From JALYZC01 sp963725645 (lineage in GTDB: Bacteria > Actinomycetota > Thermoleophilia > Solirubrobacterales > Solirubrobacteraceae): a DNA stretch of 64,000 bases. Below, piece after piece: positions 20,904 through 30,472 of the stretch (within the stretch, counting starts at the first letter, position 1; each line of letters begins with the position of its first letter). The notes beneath the pieces were generated by a model. It did no database searches, was not told the origin of the DNA, and saw nothing but the letters and a program-made list of their open reading frames with translations. Position numbers and translations under genes: made by a program. The stretch covers positions 1,178,001 to 1,242,000 of the forward strand of contig CAVRZD010000006.1 of the NCBI GenBank assembly GCA_963725645.1, in the 5' to 3' direction.

Positions 20904-21230
20904 TCAGGTCGAGTCGTCACGGGCCGCGAGCACGTCGGTCCCGGACTCGACTGCGGCACGCACGCGCGGGAGGTCCTCGAGCTTGCGCTCCAGCTCCACG
21001 GAGGTGTAGCAGTGCACCTCGGCGCGCTCGCCGATGGCGTCGGCATCCCACAGGGCCTCGGCCTGCCGCACGCGCTCCAGCCACGGCACGCCGTCGAAGC
21101 CCGGCGAGACGAGCACGACCAGGCACGGCTCGCCCGCGGCGACGTGCGCGCGCTCGATCGGCCAGCGGTCGCTCACGCGCTGGACGTAGAGCTGCAGCTC
21201 GCGGAGGGGGAGCGCGGCGTCCGGCACCAA
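20904..21230 (-). CDS. Hypothetical protein (108 residues)
   Basis: No family recognised. The protein begins at TTG 21230 or GTG 21227 and contains EPCLVVLVSPGFDGVPWLER and AEVHCYTSVELERKLEDLP. The pattern is a short alpha/beta domain (strand LVVLVSPG, helix, strand AEVHCYT, helix) that resembles part of a nucleotidyltransferase-like or stress-protein fold, but this is only a structural guess. There are no signal peptide, Cys pairs or catalytic triads. It is followed by the divergently oriented region before the sigma gene and lies ten bases behind the M16 peptidase gene on the same strand, so it may be the last gene of that operon. Confidence 0.5.
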   Translation of the reverse strand: MVPDAALPLRELQLYVQRVSDRWPIERAHVAAGEPCLVVLVSPGFDGVPWLERVRQAEALWDADAIGERAEVHCYTSVELERKLEDLPRVRAAVESGTDVLAARDDST

Positions 21231-21240
21231 CCCCGCGATC

Positions 21241-22501
21241 CTACGCCGTCGCGGCGAACTCCTCCTCGTCGTGGGGGCCGACGCAGGCGATCGCGAGCTC
21301 CTGGCTGATCCCGCGCGCGACTTCGGCCACCTCGTCGTGGGTGACCGCGTCGAGGCGGGCGATCGCGGCGTCGGGGTCGATCTCCTCGCCGAATACGATC
21401 GACTCGTAGGCCGCGTGTCGCGCGACCGCGTTGGTGTTCTCGAACGCGAGCACGCGGCGGCCAGCGGCGTAGGCGCGCGCGCGCTCGACCTCCTCCTCGG
21501 TGGGCCCGTCCGCGCGCAGCTCGTCGACGATCTCCCGCATCCGCTGGAAGGCCTCGATGCACTTGGTCGAGTCGAGCCCGGCCGAGAGCTGCAGCACGCC
21601 GACGTCGGCGAAGGCGTGGTCGAGCGCGTAGACGGAGTAGGCGAGGCCGCGGCGCTCGCGGATCTCGTCGAACAGGCGCGAACCCATCGAGCCGCCGAGC
21701 AGCGTCGCGTAGATCGTCAGCGCGGCGCGCGCAGGGAGACTGGAGACGTCGATCGACGGGCGGTAGGACATGCGCAGGTGCGACTGCTTGGAGTCGCGGC
21801 GCTCGACGCGCGTGCGCGGCGCAAGGCTCGGGGCGGGGTCGTAGGGCCCGGGGGCGCCGAGATCGCGGGAAGCGCCCGAACAGCTCGTCGATCGCGCCGT
21901 TCCCGGCCACGGCGGATGGAGTACCGACCAGAAAAGCGCCACCCCGGACGCCGGCCCAGCGGCGCTCGCGGAAGGCGACGATGTCCTCGCGCCGGAACGC
22001 GCGCAGGTGCTCCTCGGGGCCGAGCACCGGCCGGCCGAGCGGGTGGTCGCCGAAGGCGGCCTCGTCGATCAGGTGCTCGGCCAGCACGGAGGGCTGGTCG
22101 TGTGCGCGGGCGATCTCCTGGATCACCACGCCGCGCTCGCGGTCCAGCTCGTCGGCGTCGATGCGCGGCCGCCCGACGAAGTCGGTCAGAAGGTCGATCG
22201 CCTGCGGGGCCGCCTCCGCGCGGGCGGTGATGTGGAACGCGACGAGGTCGTGGCTCGTGTACGCGTTGAGCGAGGCGCCCATGCGCTCGGCGGTCTCGTT
22301 GACGTCGCGGTAGGTCGGGTACTTCTCGCCGCCCTTGAAGACGAGGTGCTCGAGGAAGTGGGCCATGCCGTTCTCCTCGGCGCGCTCGGTGCGGGCGCCG
22401 GCGTCGAAGGCCACGAGCGCGGTCACCGAGCGCGTGCCGTCGAGCTCGACCCGATGCAGCGGCAGGCCGTTGGGCAGGGTGGAGGTGGAGGTCGTGGTCA
22501 T
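21241..22501 (-). pseudogene. M16 family zinc peptidase (PqqL/processing-peptidase-like), frameshifted
   Basis: An insulinase-type peptidase of ~420 residues. The N-terminal half carries the inverted zinc motif in MAHFLEHLVFKGGEKYPT (HxxEH, ~residue 47) and the distal glutamate region NAYTSHDLVAFHITA. The second half (LLGGSMGSRLFDEIRERRGL, AYSVYALDHAFADVGVLQL) carries the conserved RGLAYSV substrate-binding segment. The halves lie in different frames; the shift is near 21858-21880, just after ELFGRFP. Lengths and conservation fit one gene interrupted by a single base. Family members degrade peptides or process cell-surface proteins. In actinobacteria this gene often follows polynucleotide phosphorylase, which is not in the window. 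Confidence 0.8.
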
Positions 22502-22582
22502 GGTGCGAGGGTAGTGGGCCTGTGCAGGAGCGCTTGCACGGCTTCAGAAGCAAGCCGCAGCCATTTAGGGTCCGGCGCCGCG

Positions 22583-23499
22583 ATGGCTGCTCCCGAGCGA
22601 CAGCACCGCCAGGGCCGCGCGCGCTCCGGCGCGCGCCCCGCCGTGCCCAAGCGTCCGGCGGCGCGGCCGCCCGACGGCGAGCACGTGATCGAGTTCCGCG
22701 GCGTCTCGAAGGTCTACGAGGGCGGCGAGGTCGGCCTCGACCGCGTGACCTTCGAGATCGAGCGGGGCGAGTTCGTGTTTCTGGTCGGCCACACCGGCTC
22801 GGGGAAGTCGACCGTCATGCGCCTGCTGATCCGCGAGCTGGAGGCCTCGCAGGGCACGGTGCGCGTGGCCGGACACGACGTGCACGAGATCCCGCGGCGG
22901 CGGGTGCCCTACTACCGGCGCAACATCGGGGTCGTGTGGCAGGACTTCAAGCTGCTCCCGAACCGCACGGTGCACGACAACGTCGCCTACGCACTCCAGG
23001 TCACCGGCGGCAGTCGCCGCGAGATCCGCGCCAAGGTGCCCGACATCCTGCGCCTGACCGGGCTCTCGACGAAGCTCCACAGCTATCCCGACCAGCTCTC
23101 GGGCGGCGAGCAGCAGCGCGTCTCGATCGCGCGCGCGTTCGTCAACCACCCGCCGATGCTGCTGTGCGACGAGCCGACCGGGAACCTCGACCCCGAGACG
23201 AGCATCGGGATCATGCAGCTGCTCTACCGGATCAACCGCACGGGCACGACGGTGCTGGTCGCGACCCACGACCACGCGATGGTCGACAAGATGCGCCGCC
23301 GGGTGATCGAGCTGGCCGAGGGCCAGATCGTGCGCGACGAGGCGGCCGGGCTGTACACCGGCGACGAGTCGACGCGGGAGTTCGCGGCCCGCATGCGCGG
23401 CGCGGTCGCCGACCCGGACTTCGACTGGACCGCGTCGCCGCCGCGCACGCGCGCGAGCGTGAGCGCGTGCGCGACGCCGAGCGCGACCCGACCGACTGA
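22583..23499 (+). CDS. ftsE: Cell division ATP-binding protein FtsE (likely frameshift near the C-terminus)
   Basis: The ABC-type ATPase partner of FtsX; the pair activates peptidoglycan hydrolases at division or elongation sites. Core motifs are VIEFRGVSKVYEGGEVGLDR, Walker A GHTGSGKST, Q-loop WQDFKLLPNRTVHDNVAYAL, signature QLSGGEQQRVSIARAFV and Walker B LLCDEPTGNLDPETS. About 33 basic/Pro-rich residues precede the core. The coding frame stays open far into ftsX and beyond. The frame that ends at 23499 gives a sensible tail (AHARERERVRDAERDPTD) and overlaps the ftsX start as TGATG. A one-base shift near 23425-23445, just after ADPDFDW, is therefore inferred. TAGGGT lies 11 bases before the ATG. 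Confidence 0.9.
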
Positions 23500-24392
23500 T
23501 GCGCCTGTCCTTCTTCCTCCGCGAGGCGATGCGCTCGCTGCGGCGCAGCGCGCTGCCGAGCTTCGCCGCGCTCGCGACGGTGCTGGTCACGATGCTCGTG
23601 CTGGGCGTGTTCATCCCGATCGTGCAGGCGACCACGGGCGCGGCGAACGAGGTCCGCGGCCGCCTGCTGCTCGACGTCTACCTCAAGACCGACGCCAAGC
23701 CGGCGGACATCCAGCGCGTGAAGGCGCTGATCGGACGGACCCCGCACGTCAAGCGCATCCAGTTCGTTTCCAAGGCCCAGGCGTACAAGGACGAGCGCAG
23801 GCGCAACCCCCAGGCCTACCAGCTGCTCGGCTCCAACCCGCTGCCCGACACATTCCGCGTCACGCCCGACCACGCGAGCAACCTCAACCGCGTGCGCGAC
23901 GCGATCATGCCGGTCGGCGCGACCGGCCGCCGGACGCCCTCGGACTCCGCGATCGACGAGGTCAAGAACCGCCGCGACGAGACGAGCAAGATCCTCTCGG
24001 CCACCCGCATCGTGAAGCTGACGATGGCGCTGCTGGCCGCGCTGCTGATCGCCGCTTCGATCCTGCTGATCTCCAACACGATCAAGCTGTCGCTGTTCTC
24101 GCGGCGCCGCGAGGTCGAGGTGATGAAGCTGGTCGGCGCGACCGACTGGTTCATCCGCTGGCCGTTCGTGATCGAGGGCGTGATCGTCGGGGCGCTCGGG
24201 GGCGTGCTGGCGATCCTGCTGTTGGGTGTCGGGAAGGTCGCCCTGATCGACCCGCTCGCCCGCGACTTCGCGCTGATCGCCGCGCCCAGCACGATCAACT
24301 TCACACTCCTGATCGTGCTGCTGCTGGCGGCCAGCGTGGCCGTCTCGGCCACCGGCTCGGCGCTGTCGCTGCGCCGCTTCCTGCGGGTCTGA
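23499..24392 (+). CDS. ftsX: Cell division protein FtsX (ABC transporter permease-like)
   Basis: A 297-residue four-helix membrane protein. TM1 (FAALATVLVTMLVLGVFIPI) is followed by a large extracytoplasmic loop of ~130 residues (VYLKTDAKPADIQRVKALIG, IQFVSKAQAYKDE, PLPDTFRVTPDH). TM2-4 lie near LTMALLAALLIAASILLIS, FVIEGVIVGALGGVLAILL and LLIVLLLAASVAVSATGS. The extracellular loop is the part that contacts and activates wall hydrolases such as RipC in mycobacteria. SRRREVEVMKLVGATDWFI between TM2 and TM3 is the usual FtsE-contact helix. Translation is coupled to ftsE through TGATG, and the S41 peptidase gene follows. Confidence 0.95.
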   Translation: MRLSFFLREAMRSLRRSALPSFAALATVLVTMLVLGVFIPIVQATTGAANEVRGRLLLDVYLKTDAKPADIQRVKALIGRTPHVKRIQFVSKAQAYKDERRRNPQAYQLLGSNPLPDTFRVTPDHASNLNRVRDAIMPVGATGRRTPSDSAIDEVKNRRDETSKILSATRIVKLTMALLAALLIAASILLISNTIKLSLFSRRREVEVMKLVGATDWFIRWPFVIEGVIVGALGGVLAILLLGVGKVALIDPLARDFALIAAPSTINFTLLIVLLLAASVAVSATGSALSLRRFLRV

Positions 24393-24445
24393 GGCCACGC
24401 CGGACCGGCCGGGCGGGGCTCGCCGGCTCAGTACCCTGCACCGCC

Positions 24446-25642
24446 ATGCCTCCGCGCCGGCGCTCCTCCGTCATTTCCGTCACGCTCGCCGTGCTGGCGG
24501 TGCTCGTGCTGCTGTCCGTCGGCATCTACCTCGGCGGCCACCCGCAGGACCTGCCCGGCCCGATCCGCAATGCGCTGGTCTCCGAGGACGTGAAGACCAC
24601 GCAGGAGGCCTTCGACGTCATCAGGCAGGACTACTACCGCAAGGTCAAGACCGGCTCCCTGGTCAACACCGGCATCGCGGGGGCCGTGGACTCCCTCCAC
24701 GACCGCTTCTCCAGCTATCTCGACCCGACCGCCTACAAGCGCTTCCTCGAGCAGTCCAGCGGCCGGTTCTCCGGGATCGGGACCGAGGTCGTCCCCGACA
24801 AGCGCGGGCTGCGGGTCACGCGCGTGTTCGCGGGCACCCCGGCGGACAAGGCCGGCATCAAGGCCGGCGATCGCATCGTGGCGGTCGCCGGCACGTCGAT
24901 CGCCGGCAAGCCGATCCAGCAGACCACCGCGCTGATCCGCGGCAAGCCGGGTACGTTCGTGCGGATCACGGTCGTCAGCGCGAAGCCGCCGGCGCGCCGC
25001 GAGCTGCGCGTCGCTCGCGCCCAGGTCTCGACGCCGTCGGTGACGTCCCGGCTGCGGACGGTCAAGGGCGTCAAGATCGGCTACGACGCCGTGTCGGGCT
25101 TCACGAACGGCGTGCACGGCGAGCTGCGCCGCGCGGTCGAGCGCCAGCGCGCCGCCGGCGCGAAGGGCGTGCTGATCGACATGCGCGACAACGGCGGCGG
25201 CCTGCTCAACGAGGCCGTGCTCGTGTCGAGCATCTTCATCGACCGCGGCCGCATCGTCAGCACGAAGGGCCGCATGCCGCGGGCGAACAAGGTCTACGAG
25301 GCCACGGGCGGGGCGCTGAAGGCCGACTTCCCGATCGTCGTGCTGGTCAACCACGACACGGCGTCGGCGGCGGAGATCGTCACCGCCGCGCTGCAGGAGC
25401 GCCGCGGCGCGAAGGTGGTGGGCACGCGCACGTTCGGCAAGGGCGTCTTCCAGGAGGTCAAGGAGATCTCCAACGGCGGGGCCCTGGACATCACCGTCGG
25501 CCAGTACTTCACGCCCAACGGCCACAATCTCGGGGGCGGCGGGATCAAGGAGGGCGCGGGCATCGCCCCGGACATCCGGGTCGTCGGTCCCCGGCGCCAG
25601 CTCGACGTCGCGCTCAACACCCTGGCCGCCGAGGCGCGCTGA
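24446..25642 (+). CDS. S41 family C-terminal processing peptidase with PDZ domain
   Basis: A 398-residue protein of the CtpA/Tsp family. An N-terminal anchor (VISVTLAVLAVLVLLSVGIY) places it outside the membrane. A helical region (TTQEAFDVIRQDYYRK, DSLHDRFSSYLDP) precedes the PDZ domain (SGIGTEVV, TPADKAGIKAGDRIVAVAGT; ~residues 110-195). The protease domain has the catalytic Ser in NHDTASAAEIVTAAL and the general-base Lys in GTRTFGKGVFQEV, with the supporting IDMRDNGGGLLNEA. Such enzymes trim C-termini of periplasmic or cell-wall proteins and often act beside FtsEX in controlling wall hydrolases. TACCCT lies eight bases before ATG. The stop overlaps the CTG start of the RNase gene. Confidence 0.93.
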   Translation: MPPRRRSSVISVTLAVLAVLVLLSVGIYLGGHPQDLPGPIRNALVSEDVKTTQEAFDVIRQDYYRKVKTGSLVNTGIAGAVDSLHDRFSSYLDPTAYKRFLEQSSGRFSGIGTEVVPDKRGLRVTRVFAGTPADKAGIKAGDRIVAVAGTSIAGKPIQQTTALIRGKPGTFVRITVVSAKPPARRELRVARAQVSTPSVTSRLRTVKGVKIGYDAVSGFTNGVHGELRRAVERQRAAGAKGVLIDMRDNGGGLLNEAVLVSSIFIDRGRIVSTKGRMPRANKVYEATGGALKADFPIVVLVNHDTASAAEIVTAALQERRGAKVVGTRTFGKGVFQEVKEISNGGALDITVGQYFTPNGHNLGGGGIKEGAGIAPDIRVVGPRRQLDVALNTLAAEAR

Positions 25643-27352
25643 CCGGGTCCGCCGCCATCGTCGCCCTGCTCGAGAAGCGCGGGCGCTTCCTGGTGGCCTC
25701 GCCGTTCTTCGAGCGGGGGCGCCGGCTCGTCGTGGACCGCGACCGCCGCGCGGCACCGGGCGACCTCGTGCTGCTGCGCACGGCCGGCCAGGGCCGCGGC
25801 CACGCCAGGGTCCTGCGCCGGATCGGCCGCCCCGACGTGGCCCGGGACGTGATCGAGGCGCTGATGCTCGCGCGCGGGCTCCGGCGCGGCTTCCCAGACG
25901 CGGTCGAACGCGCCGCCGAGGAGCCCCCGGCCGAGCGCACGCGCCGCGACCTGCGCGACCTGGCGACCTTCACGATCGATCCGGCGAGCGCGCGCGACTT
26001 CGACGACGCGATCTCGGCCGAGGAGATCGGGGACGGCGCCTGGCGCGTGTGGGTGCACATCGCCGACGTGTCCGCGCACGTGCGGCCGGACTCGCCGCTG
26101 GATCGCGAGGCGCGCCGGCGGGGGACGAGCGTGTACGTGCCCGGCGCGGTCGAGCCGATGCTCCCCGCCGCGCTGTCGAGCGACGCCTGCTCGCTCGTGC
26201 CCGGGCGCGACCGGCCGGCCGTGACCGTGGAGATGGAGCTGCAGGGGGCGAACGTGCGGAAGGCATCGTTCCACCGCTCGCTGATGCGCTCCGACGCGCG
26301 CCTGGACTACGACCGCGTCGATCGCATCTTCGCCGGCCACGAGCCGGCGCTCGAACCATGGGCGGCGGGGCTGGCCGCCGCGCGCGCCGCCGCCGGTGCG
26401 CTCGAGGCGGAGCGCGAGCGGCGCGGGCGCGCTGCTCGTCGAGTCGGCCGAGCCGGAGTTCGAGTTCGACGACGCCGGGCACCCGATCGCGGCGCGCGAG
26501 GTCGAGTACACCGAGTCGCACCGGCTGATCGAGCACCTGATGATCGCGGCCAACGAGCAGGTGGCGACGCTGCTGGACGCCCGCCGGCTCCCCGCCCTCT
26601 ACCGCGTCCACGAGCGCCCCGAGCCGACGAGCGTGCGGCGGCTGGTGGAGCAGCTCGCGTCCCTCGACGTTCCGACGCCCGCGCTTCCGGAGCACTTCAC
26701 GTCGCAACAGGCGGCGGACCTGGTCGCGGAGTGCTCGCATCTCGTGGACGCCCACGTGCGGCGCACCGGTCACGGCCGGGCGGGACTGACCTCACTGGTG
26801 CTGCGCTCGCTCAAGCAGGCGCACTACACCCCGCACAACCTCGGCCACGCGGGATTGCATTCTCAGGGTTATTGCCACTTCACCTCGCCGATCCGCCGCT
26901 ACCCCGACCTCGTCTGCCACCGCGCGCTGCTGAGCGGCATCGGCGGCGACGAGCCGCCCCCCGAGCGCGCGGGCCTGGAGGAGGAGGGCGTCTGGGCGTC
27001 CGAGCGCGAGCGCGAGGCGATGGCGATCGAGCGGGACGCGGACGACGTGGCCCGCTGCTTCCTGCTCGAGCGCGAGCTGCTCGAGACCGGCTGGAACCGG
27101 GTGTGGGAGGGGGAGGTGGTGGGCCTCGCGCCCGTCGGCGCGTTCGTGCGCTTCGGCGACGGCCACGAGGGCCTGCTGCCGGTGCGCCGCCTGCGCGGCG
27201 ACTGGTGGGAGCTCAACGAGCAGGAGACGATCCTCCACGGCACCCGCGGCGGCGGGGCGATCCGCCTCGGGGACCCGGTCAAGGTCGAGGTCGGGAAGGT
27301 GGACGCGCCGCGCGGCCGCGTGGACCTCGAGCCGGTCGAGCTTCCAGCTTGA
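25639..27352 (+). pseudogene. rnr: RNase R/RNase II-family 3'-5' exoribonuclease, frameshifted
   Basis: An RNB-domain exoribonuclease of ~570 residues. A short N-terminal OB-like part (IVALLEKRGRFLVASPFFER) leads to the RNB signature TFTIDPASARDFDDAISAEE, with the catalytic aspartates in ARDFDDA, then VHIADVSAHV. After a one-base shift near 26400-26435 (GC-only run) the frame continues with EYTESHRLIEHLMIAANEQV, HFTSPIRRYPDLVCHRAL and a C-terminal S1 domain (GEVVGLAPVGAFVRFGDGHE). It degrades structured RNA and, with the nearby smpB and tmRNA, takes part in non-stop mRNA decay. The N-terminus is homologous upstream of the first GTG (25693), so CTG 25639, overlapping the ctpA-like stop as CTGA, is the probable start. 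Confidence 0.85.
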
Positions 27353-27459
27353 GCTACGATCCCCGCTTCGAGCGATGAGGCCCGCTCCGTAAACGCGCCG
27401 CGGCGCTGATGGCTTCTACGACGACGTTGGTTCAATGACGCCGATTGTGGAGGTCGCCC

Positions 27460-28614
27460 GTGGAGCCGGTCCAACTTGCCGCTGTTCTTGCTGCCGCCGT
27501 GCTGGTGGCGAGCATCGTCTCGGTCGAATCGGGGATCGCCGTCGCGCTGCTGGAGCTCGGCCTCGGCGTGTTCGCCGGCAACGTGTTCGGCATCAGCGGG
27601 GACCAGCAATGGCTGACGTTCATCGCCTCGTTTGCGTCCATCGTGCTGACCTTCCTCGCCGGGACCGAGGTGGATCCCGACGACTTTCGCGAGCGCTTCG
27701 GCCAGACCATGGCGATCGGGATCGTCTCGTTCGTCGGGCCGTTCGTGGTCGCCGGGCTCGTGTCGTACGGTCTGCTGGGCTGGACCGTGAAGGCGTCGCT
27801 GATCGCGGGGACCGCCCTCTCGACGACGTCGCTGGCGGTGGTGTACGCGGTGCTGGTCGAGACCGGGCTGAACGCCACCCGCGTCGGCAAGCTGCTGATG
27901 GGTGCCTGCTTCGTCACCGACATGGGCACCGCCCTGGCGCTTTCGGCCATTTTCATCACGCCGAACGGGTGGTTCCCGGCGTTCCTCGTCGGCTCGGTGG
28001 GGCTGATCCTGCTGCTGCCAAAGATCGCGCCGGGGTTCTTCCGGCGGTACGGCGACCGCGTGATCGAGCCGGAGATCAAGCTCGTCTTCGCGTGCCTGCT
28101 GGTGCTCATGGTGCTCGCGGACGCCTCCAAGGGCCAGGCCGTGCTCCCCGCGTTCGTGCTCGGGCTCGTGATGAGCCGCCACTACCGCGCGCATCGTGAG
28201 GAGCAGAAGCGGCTCCGCGTCGTGGCGTTCGCGTTCCTGACGCCGTTCTTCTTCCTCAAGGGCGGGCTCAACGTCTCGCTCGATGCCGTGTTCGCGAACC
28301 TCGGGCTGCTCGCGCTCCTGTTCGCCGCGAAGATGGTGCCCAAGCTCGGACTCGTGTTCCCGTTCGCGCGGCGGGCCGAGCCCCGGCACGCGCCGTTCAT
28401 CACGCTGCTGATGAGCACGGGCTTGACCTTCGGCACGATCTCCTCGCTGTACGGCCTGAACGCCGGAATCATCGACCGTACGCAGTTCTCGCTGCTCGTG
28501 ACGGTCGTGGTGCTGTCCGCGATCGTCCCGACCGCAATCGCCCAGTGGCGCTATTCGCCCCTCGGGGACCTCGACCGGCACACCGAGCCGGTCCCGGCCG
28601 AGGAGTACATCTAG
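27460..28614 (+). CDS. Cation:proton antiporter (CPA2/KefB family), membrane domain only
   Basis: A 384-residue protein with about 12 transmembrane helices and no C-terminal TrkA/RCK domain. GTG 27460 is chosen because GGAGGT lies five bases upstream; an in-frame GTG at 27445 is less likely. Key segments are FASIVLTFLAGTEVDPDDFR (Asp/Glu of the TM4-5 region), LIAGTALSTTSLAVVYAVL, KLLMGACFVTDMGTALALSA (Asp of the ion-binding site), FFFLKGGLNVSLDAVF and LLMSTGLTFGTISSLYGL. It probably exchanges Na+ or K+ for H+ across the inner membrane. The gene is isolated and ends four bases into the convergent decarboxylase gene. Confidence 0.9.
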   Translation: MEPVQLAAVLAAAVLVASIVSVESGIAVALLELGLGVFAGNVFGISGDQQWLTFIASFASIVLTFLAGTEVDPDDFRERFGQTMAIGIVSFVGPFVVAGLVSYGLLGWTVKASLIAGTALSTTSLAVVYAVLVETGLNATRVGKLLMGACFVTDMGTALALSAIFITPNGWFPAFLVGSVGLILLLPKIAPGFFRRYGDRVIEPEIKLVFACLLVLMVLADASKGQAVLPAFVLGLVMSRHYRAHREEQKRLRVVAFAFLTPFFFLKGGLNVSLDAVFANLGLLALLFAAKMVPKLGLVFPFARRAEPRHAPFITLLMSTGLTFGTISSLYGLNAGIIDRTQFSLLVTVVVLSAIVPTAIAQWRYSPLGDLDRHTEPVPAEEYI

Positions 28615-29966
28615 GGCGAGGCCAGCGCGGCGGCCAGGGCCGATGCGAGCTCCTCGGCCACATCGAGGTGCGCGGGCTTCATCAGGCAGCAGCGCAGCAC
28701 GGTGGTCGCATCGGCATCGGCCTCGATCCACGCGTGGCGGCGGCGCAGCCACGCCGTGTCGATGCGCAGCTTGGCGACGTGCCAGCCCCGCTCGGCAAGC
28801 GCGTCGAAGGCCGCGTCACTCGCCGCGCTGATCGCCGACGCGCTCGGCAGGCGCGCGAACGGGCAGACGATGTCGAGCTCGGGCTCGACGGCGAGCGCGA
28901 GCCGCTCGTCGGCCGCGAGCGCCGCCGCCAGCGCGACGCCCGCGCGGCGGGCCGCGCCGAGGAACGCGCCCAGCCCGCCCTGCGTCAGCGGGAACGCCCG
29001 CAGCGTCGTCCACAGCGCCGCGGCGGCCGCGCCCGCGCGCGAGCACTCGAGGCTGATCTCGCCGAGGTGCAGGTCGTCGGACGTGAAGTACGTGTAGGGC
29101 GAGTCGTGGGCGTACAGGCGCCCGACGCCGGGGTCGGCGAAGAGCACGCAGCCGCAGCCGTAGGGCTGCAGGCCGTGCTTGTGCGGGTCGACCACGATCG
29201 AGTCGGCGCGCGCCGCCGCGGCGAACGGCTCGGCCCGCACGCCGTCCGCCACGCCCGCCACGAGCGCGAAGAACCCGCCGTAGGCCGCGTCGACGTGCAG
29301 CCGCGCCCCATGCTCCGCGCACAGGTCGGCGATGGCTCCGAGGTCGTCGAGCGCGCCGAGCGACGTGGTCCCGAGCGTGGCGACCACGGTGCCGACGCGC
29401 CCGGCCTGGAGCCGGGCGGCGAGCGCCTGCGGGTCGAGGCGTCCCAGCTCGTCCTCGGCGACGGTCTCGTGGCGCGCGCCGACGACCTCCGCCATGCGCG
29501 CGTGCGTGTAGTGGGCGTTCGCGCCGGAGACGATCGCGGCACCGGGCGCCAGCCGGCTCGCCGCCCAGAGGGCCTCGAGGTTCGCGATCGTGCCCGAGGA
29601 CGTCAGGTGCCCGAGGTGCGGATCGAGGCCGAACATGCCGGCGAGCTGCGCGACCGCCTCGCGCTCCATGCGCGCGGTGGCGGGCCCGCCGTCGAGCGCG
29701 TGGTTGTTCGGGTTGAGCAGCATCGTCGTCGCGTACGCGGCCCACGCGAGCGCGTGCGGCGGCTTGAGCATCTGGCCGGCGTAGTGCGCGTCGGGGTAGG
29801 GGTAGGTGTTGTCGAGGCGTTCGGCGAGCTCCGCCAGCGCCTCGCGCTCGGCTCCGGAGGCCTCGGCGCGGTCCTCCAGCAGCGACCCGAGCGGGAGCAG
29901 CGCGGCCGCTCGGCCGGCGAGGCGGTCGGCGAGGGCGGGGGGAAGTCGCACGTCCTGCGGGCGCAC
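28611..29966 (-). CDS. PLP-dependent group II decarboxylase (glutamate/aromatic amino-acid decarboxylase family)
   Basis: A 451-residue fold-type I PLP enzyme. It shows NNHALDGGPATARMEREAV at the substrate end, HLTSSGTIANLEALWAASRL, ANAHYTHARMAEVVG (the His that stacks on PLP), LHVDAAYGGFF (Asp to the pyridine N) and VDPHKHGLQPYGCG with the Schiff-base lysine. The family decarboxylates glutamate, tyrosine, tryptophan or related acids; sequence alone does not settle the substrate. The C-terminal domain ends with LRIDTAWLRRRHAWIEAD. GTG start at 29966, 20 bases from the divergent smpB start, so the promoters overlap. It has no signal peptide and is cytoplasmic. Confidence 0.88.
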   Translation of the reverse strand: MRPQDVRLPPALADRLAGRAAALLPLGSLLEDRAEASGAEREALAELAERLDNTYPYPDAHYAGQMLKPPHALAWAAYATTMLLNPNNHALDGGPATARMEREAVAQLAGMFGLDPHLGHLTSSGTIANLEALWAASRLAPGAAIVSGANAHYTHARMAEVVGARHETVAEDELGRLDPQALAARLQAGRVGTVVATLGTTSLGALDDLGAIADLCAEHGARLHVDAAYGGFFALVAGVADGVRAEPFAAAARADSIVVDPHKHGLQPYGCGCVLFADPGVGRLYAHDSPYTYFTSDDLHLGEISLECSRAGAAAAALWTTLRAFPLTQGGLGAFLGAARRAGVALAAALAADERLALAVEPELDIVCPFARLPSASAISAASDAAFDALAERGWHVAKLRIDTAWLRRRHAWIEADADATTVLRCCLMKPAHLDVAEELASALAAALASP

Positions 29967-29986
29967 AGCCGCTATAGCTATAGGCC

Positions 29987-30466
29987 ATGGCCAAGAAGGG
30001 CAAGCGCAAGGCGGCGCCCGGGGACGTCGCCAGCAACCGGCAGGCGGGGTTCCGCTACGAGTTCCTGGAGAGGCTCGAGTGCGGCCTCGTGCTCACGGGG
30101 ACCGAGGTGAAGTCGTTGCGCGAGGGCAAGGCGCAGCTGAAGGACGGCTACGCCTCCGTCAGCGAGGGCGAGCTGTGGCTCCACAACGTCCACATCCCCC
30201 CGTATCCACCCGCCGCCGGCGCGAACCACGACCCCGAGCGACCCCGCAAGCTCCTCGTTCACCGGCGCGAGCTCGAGCGCCTGATGGGTAAGACGCGCGA
30301 GCGCGGGCTGACCCTGGTTCCCACCCGCATGTACTTCAAGGGGCCCAACGCGAAGGTCGAGTTGGCGCTGGCGCGGGGCAAGGACGTCCACGACAAGCGC
30401 GAGACGATCCGCCGTCGCGAGCAGCAGCGCGAGGTCGAGCGCGCGCTGCGCGACGCCCAGCGGTAG
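29987..30466 (+). CDS. smpB: SsrA-binding protein SmpB
   Basis: A 159-residue small basic protein that delivers tmRNA to stalled ribosomes for trans-translation. The OB core has SNRQAGFRYEFLERLECGLV, LTGTEVKSLREGKAQLKDGY, HNVHIPPYPPA and RKLLVHRRELERLMGKT. The C-terminal tail (ALARGKDVHDKRETI ... RREQQREVERALR) is the ribosome-entering helix. TATAGC is eight bases upstream of the ATG, so the transcript may be leaderless. The tmRNA gene is 2 kb downstream, and an RNase R-type gene lies 2.6 kb upstream, giving three parts of the rescue pathway in one 7-kb stretch. Confidence 0.96.
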   Translation: MAKKGKRKAAPGDVASNRQAGFRYEFLERLECGLVLTGTEVKSLREGKAQLKDGYASVSEGELWLHNVHIPPYPPAAGANHDPERPRKLLVHRRELERLMGKTRERGLTLVPTRMYFKGPNAKVELALARGKDVHDKRETIRRREQQREVERALRDAQR

Positions 30467-30472
30467 CGGGGC

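Noticed and set aside
22007..25642. A 1211-residue open frame running through ftsE, ftsX and the S41 peptidase
   Set aside because: Only the ends carry homology; the middle is the wrong frame of ftsX. High GC removes stops from alternative frames, and a small shift at the ftsE end explains the open frame.
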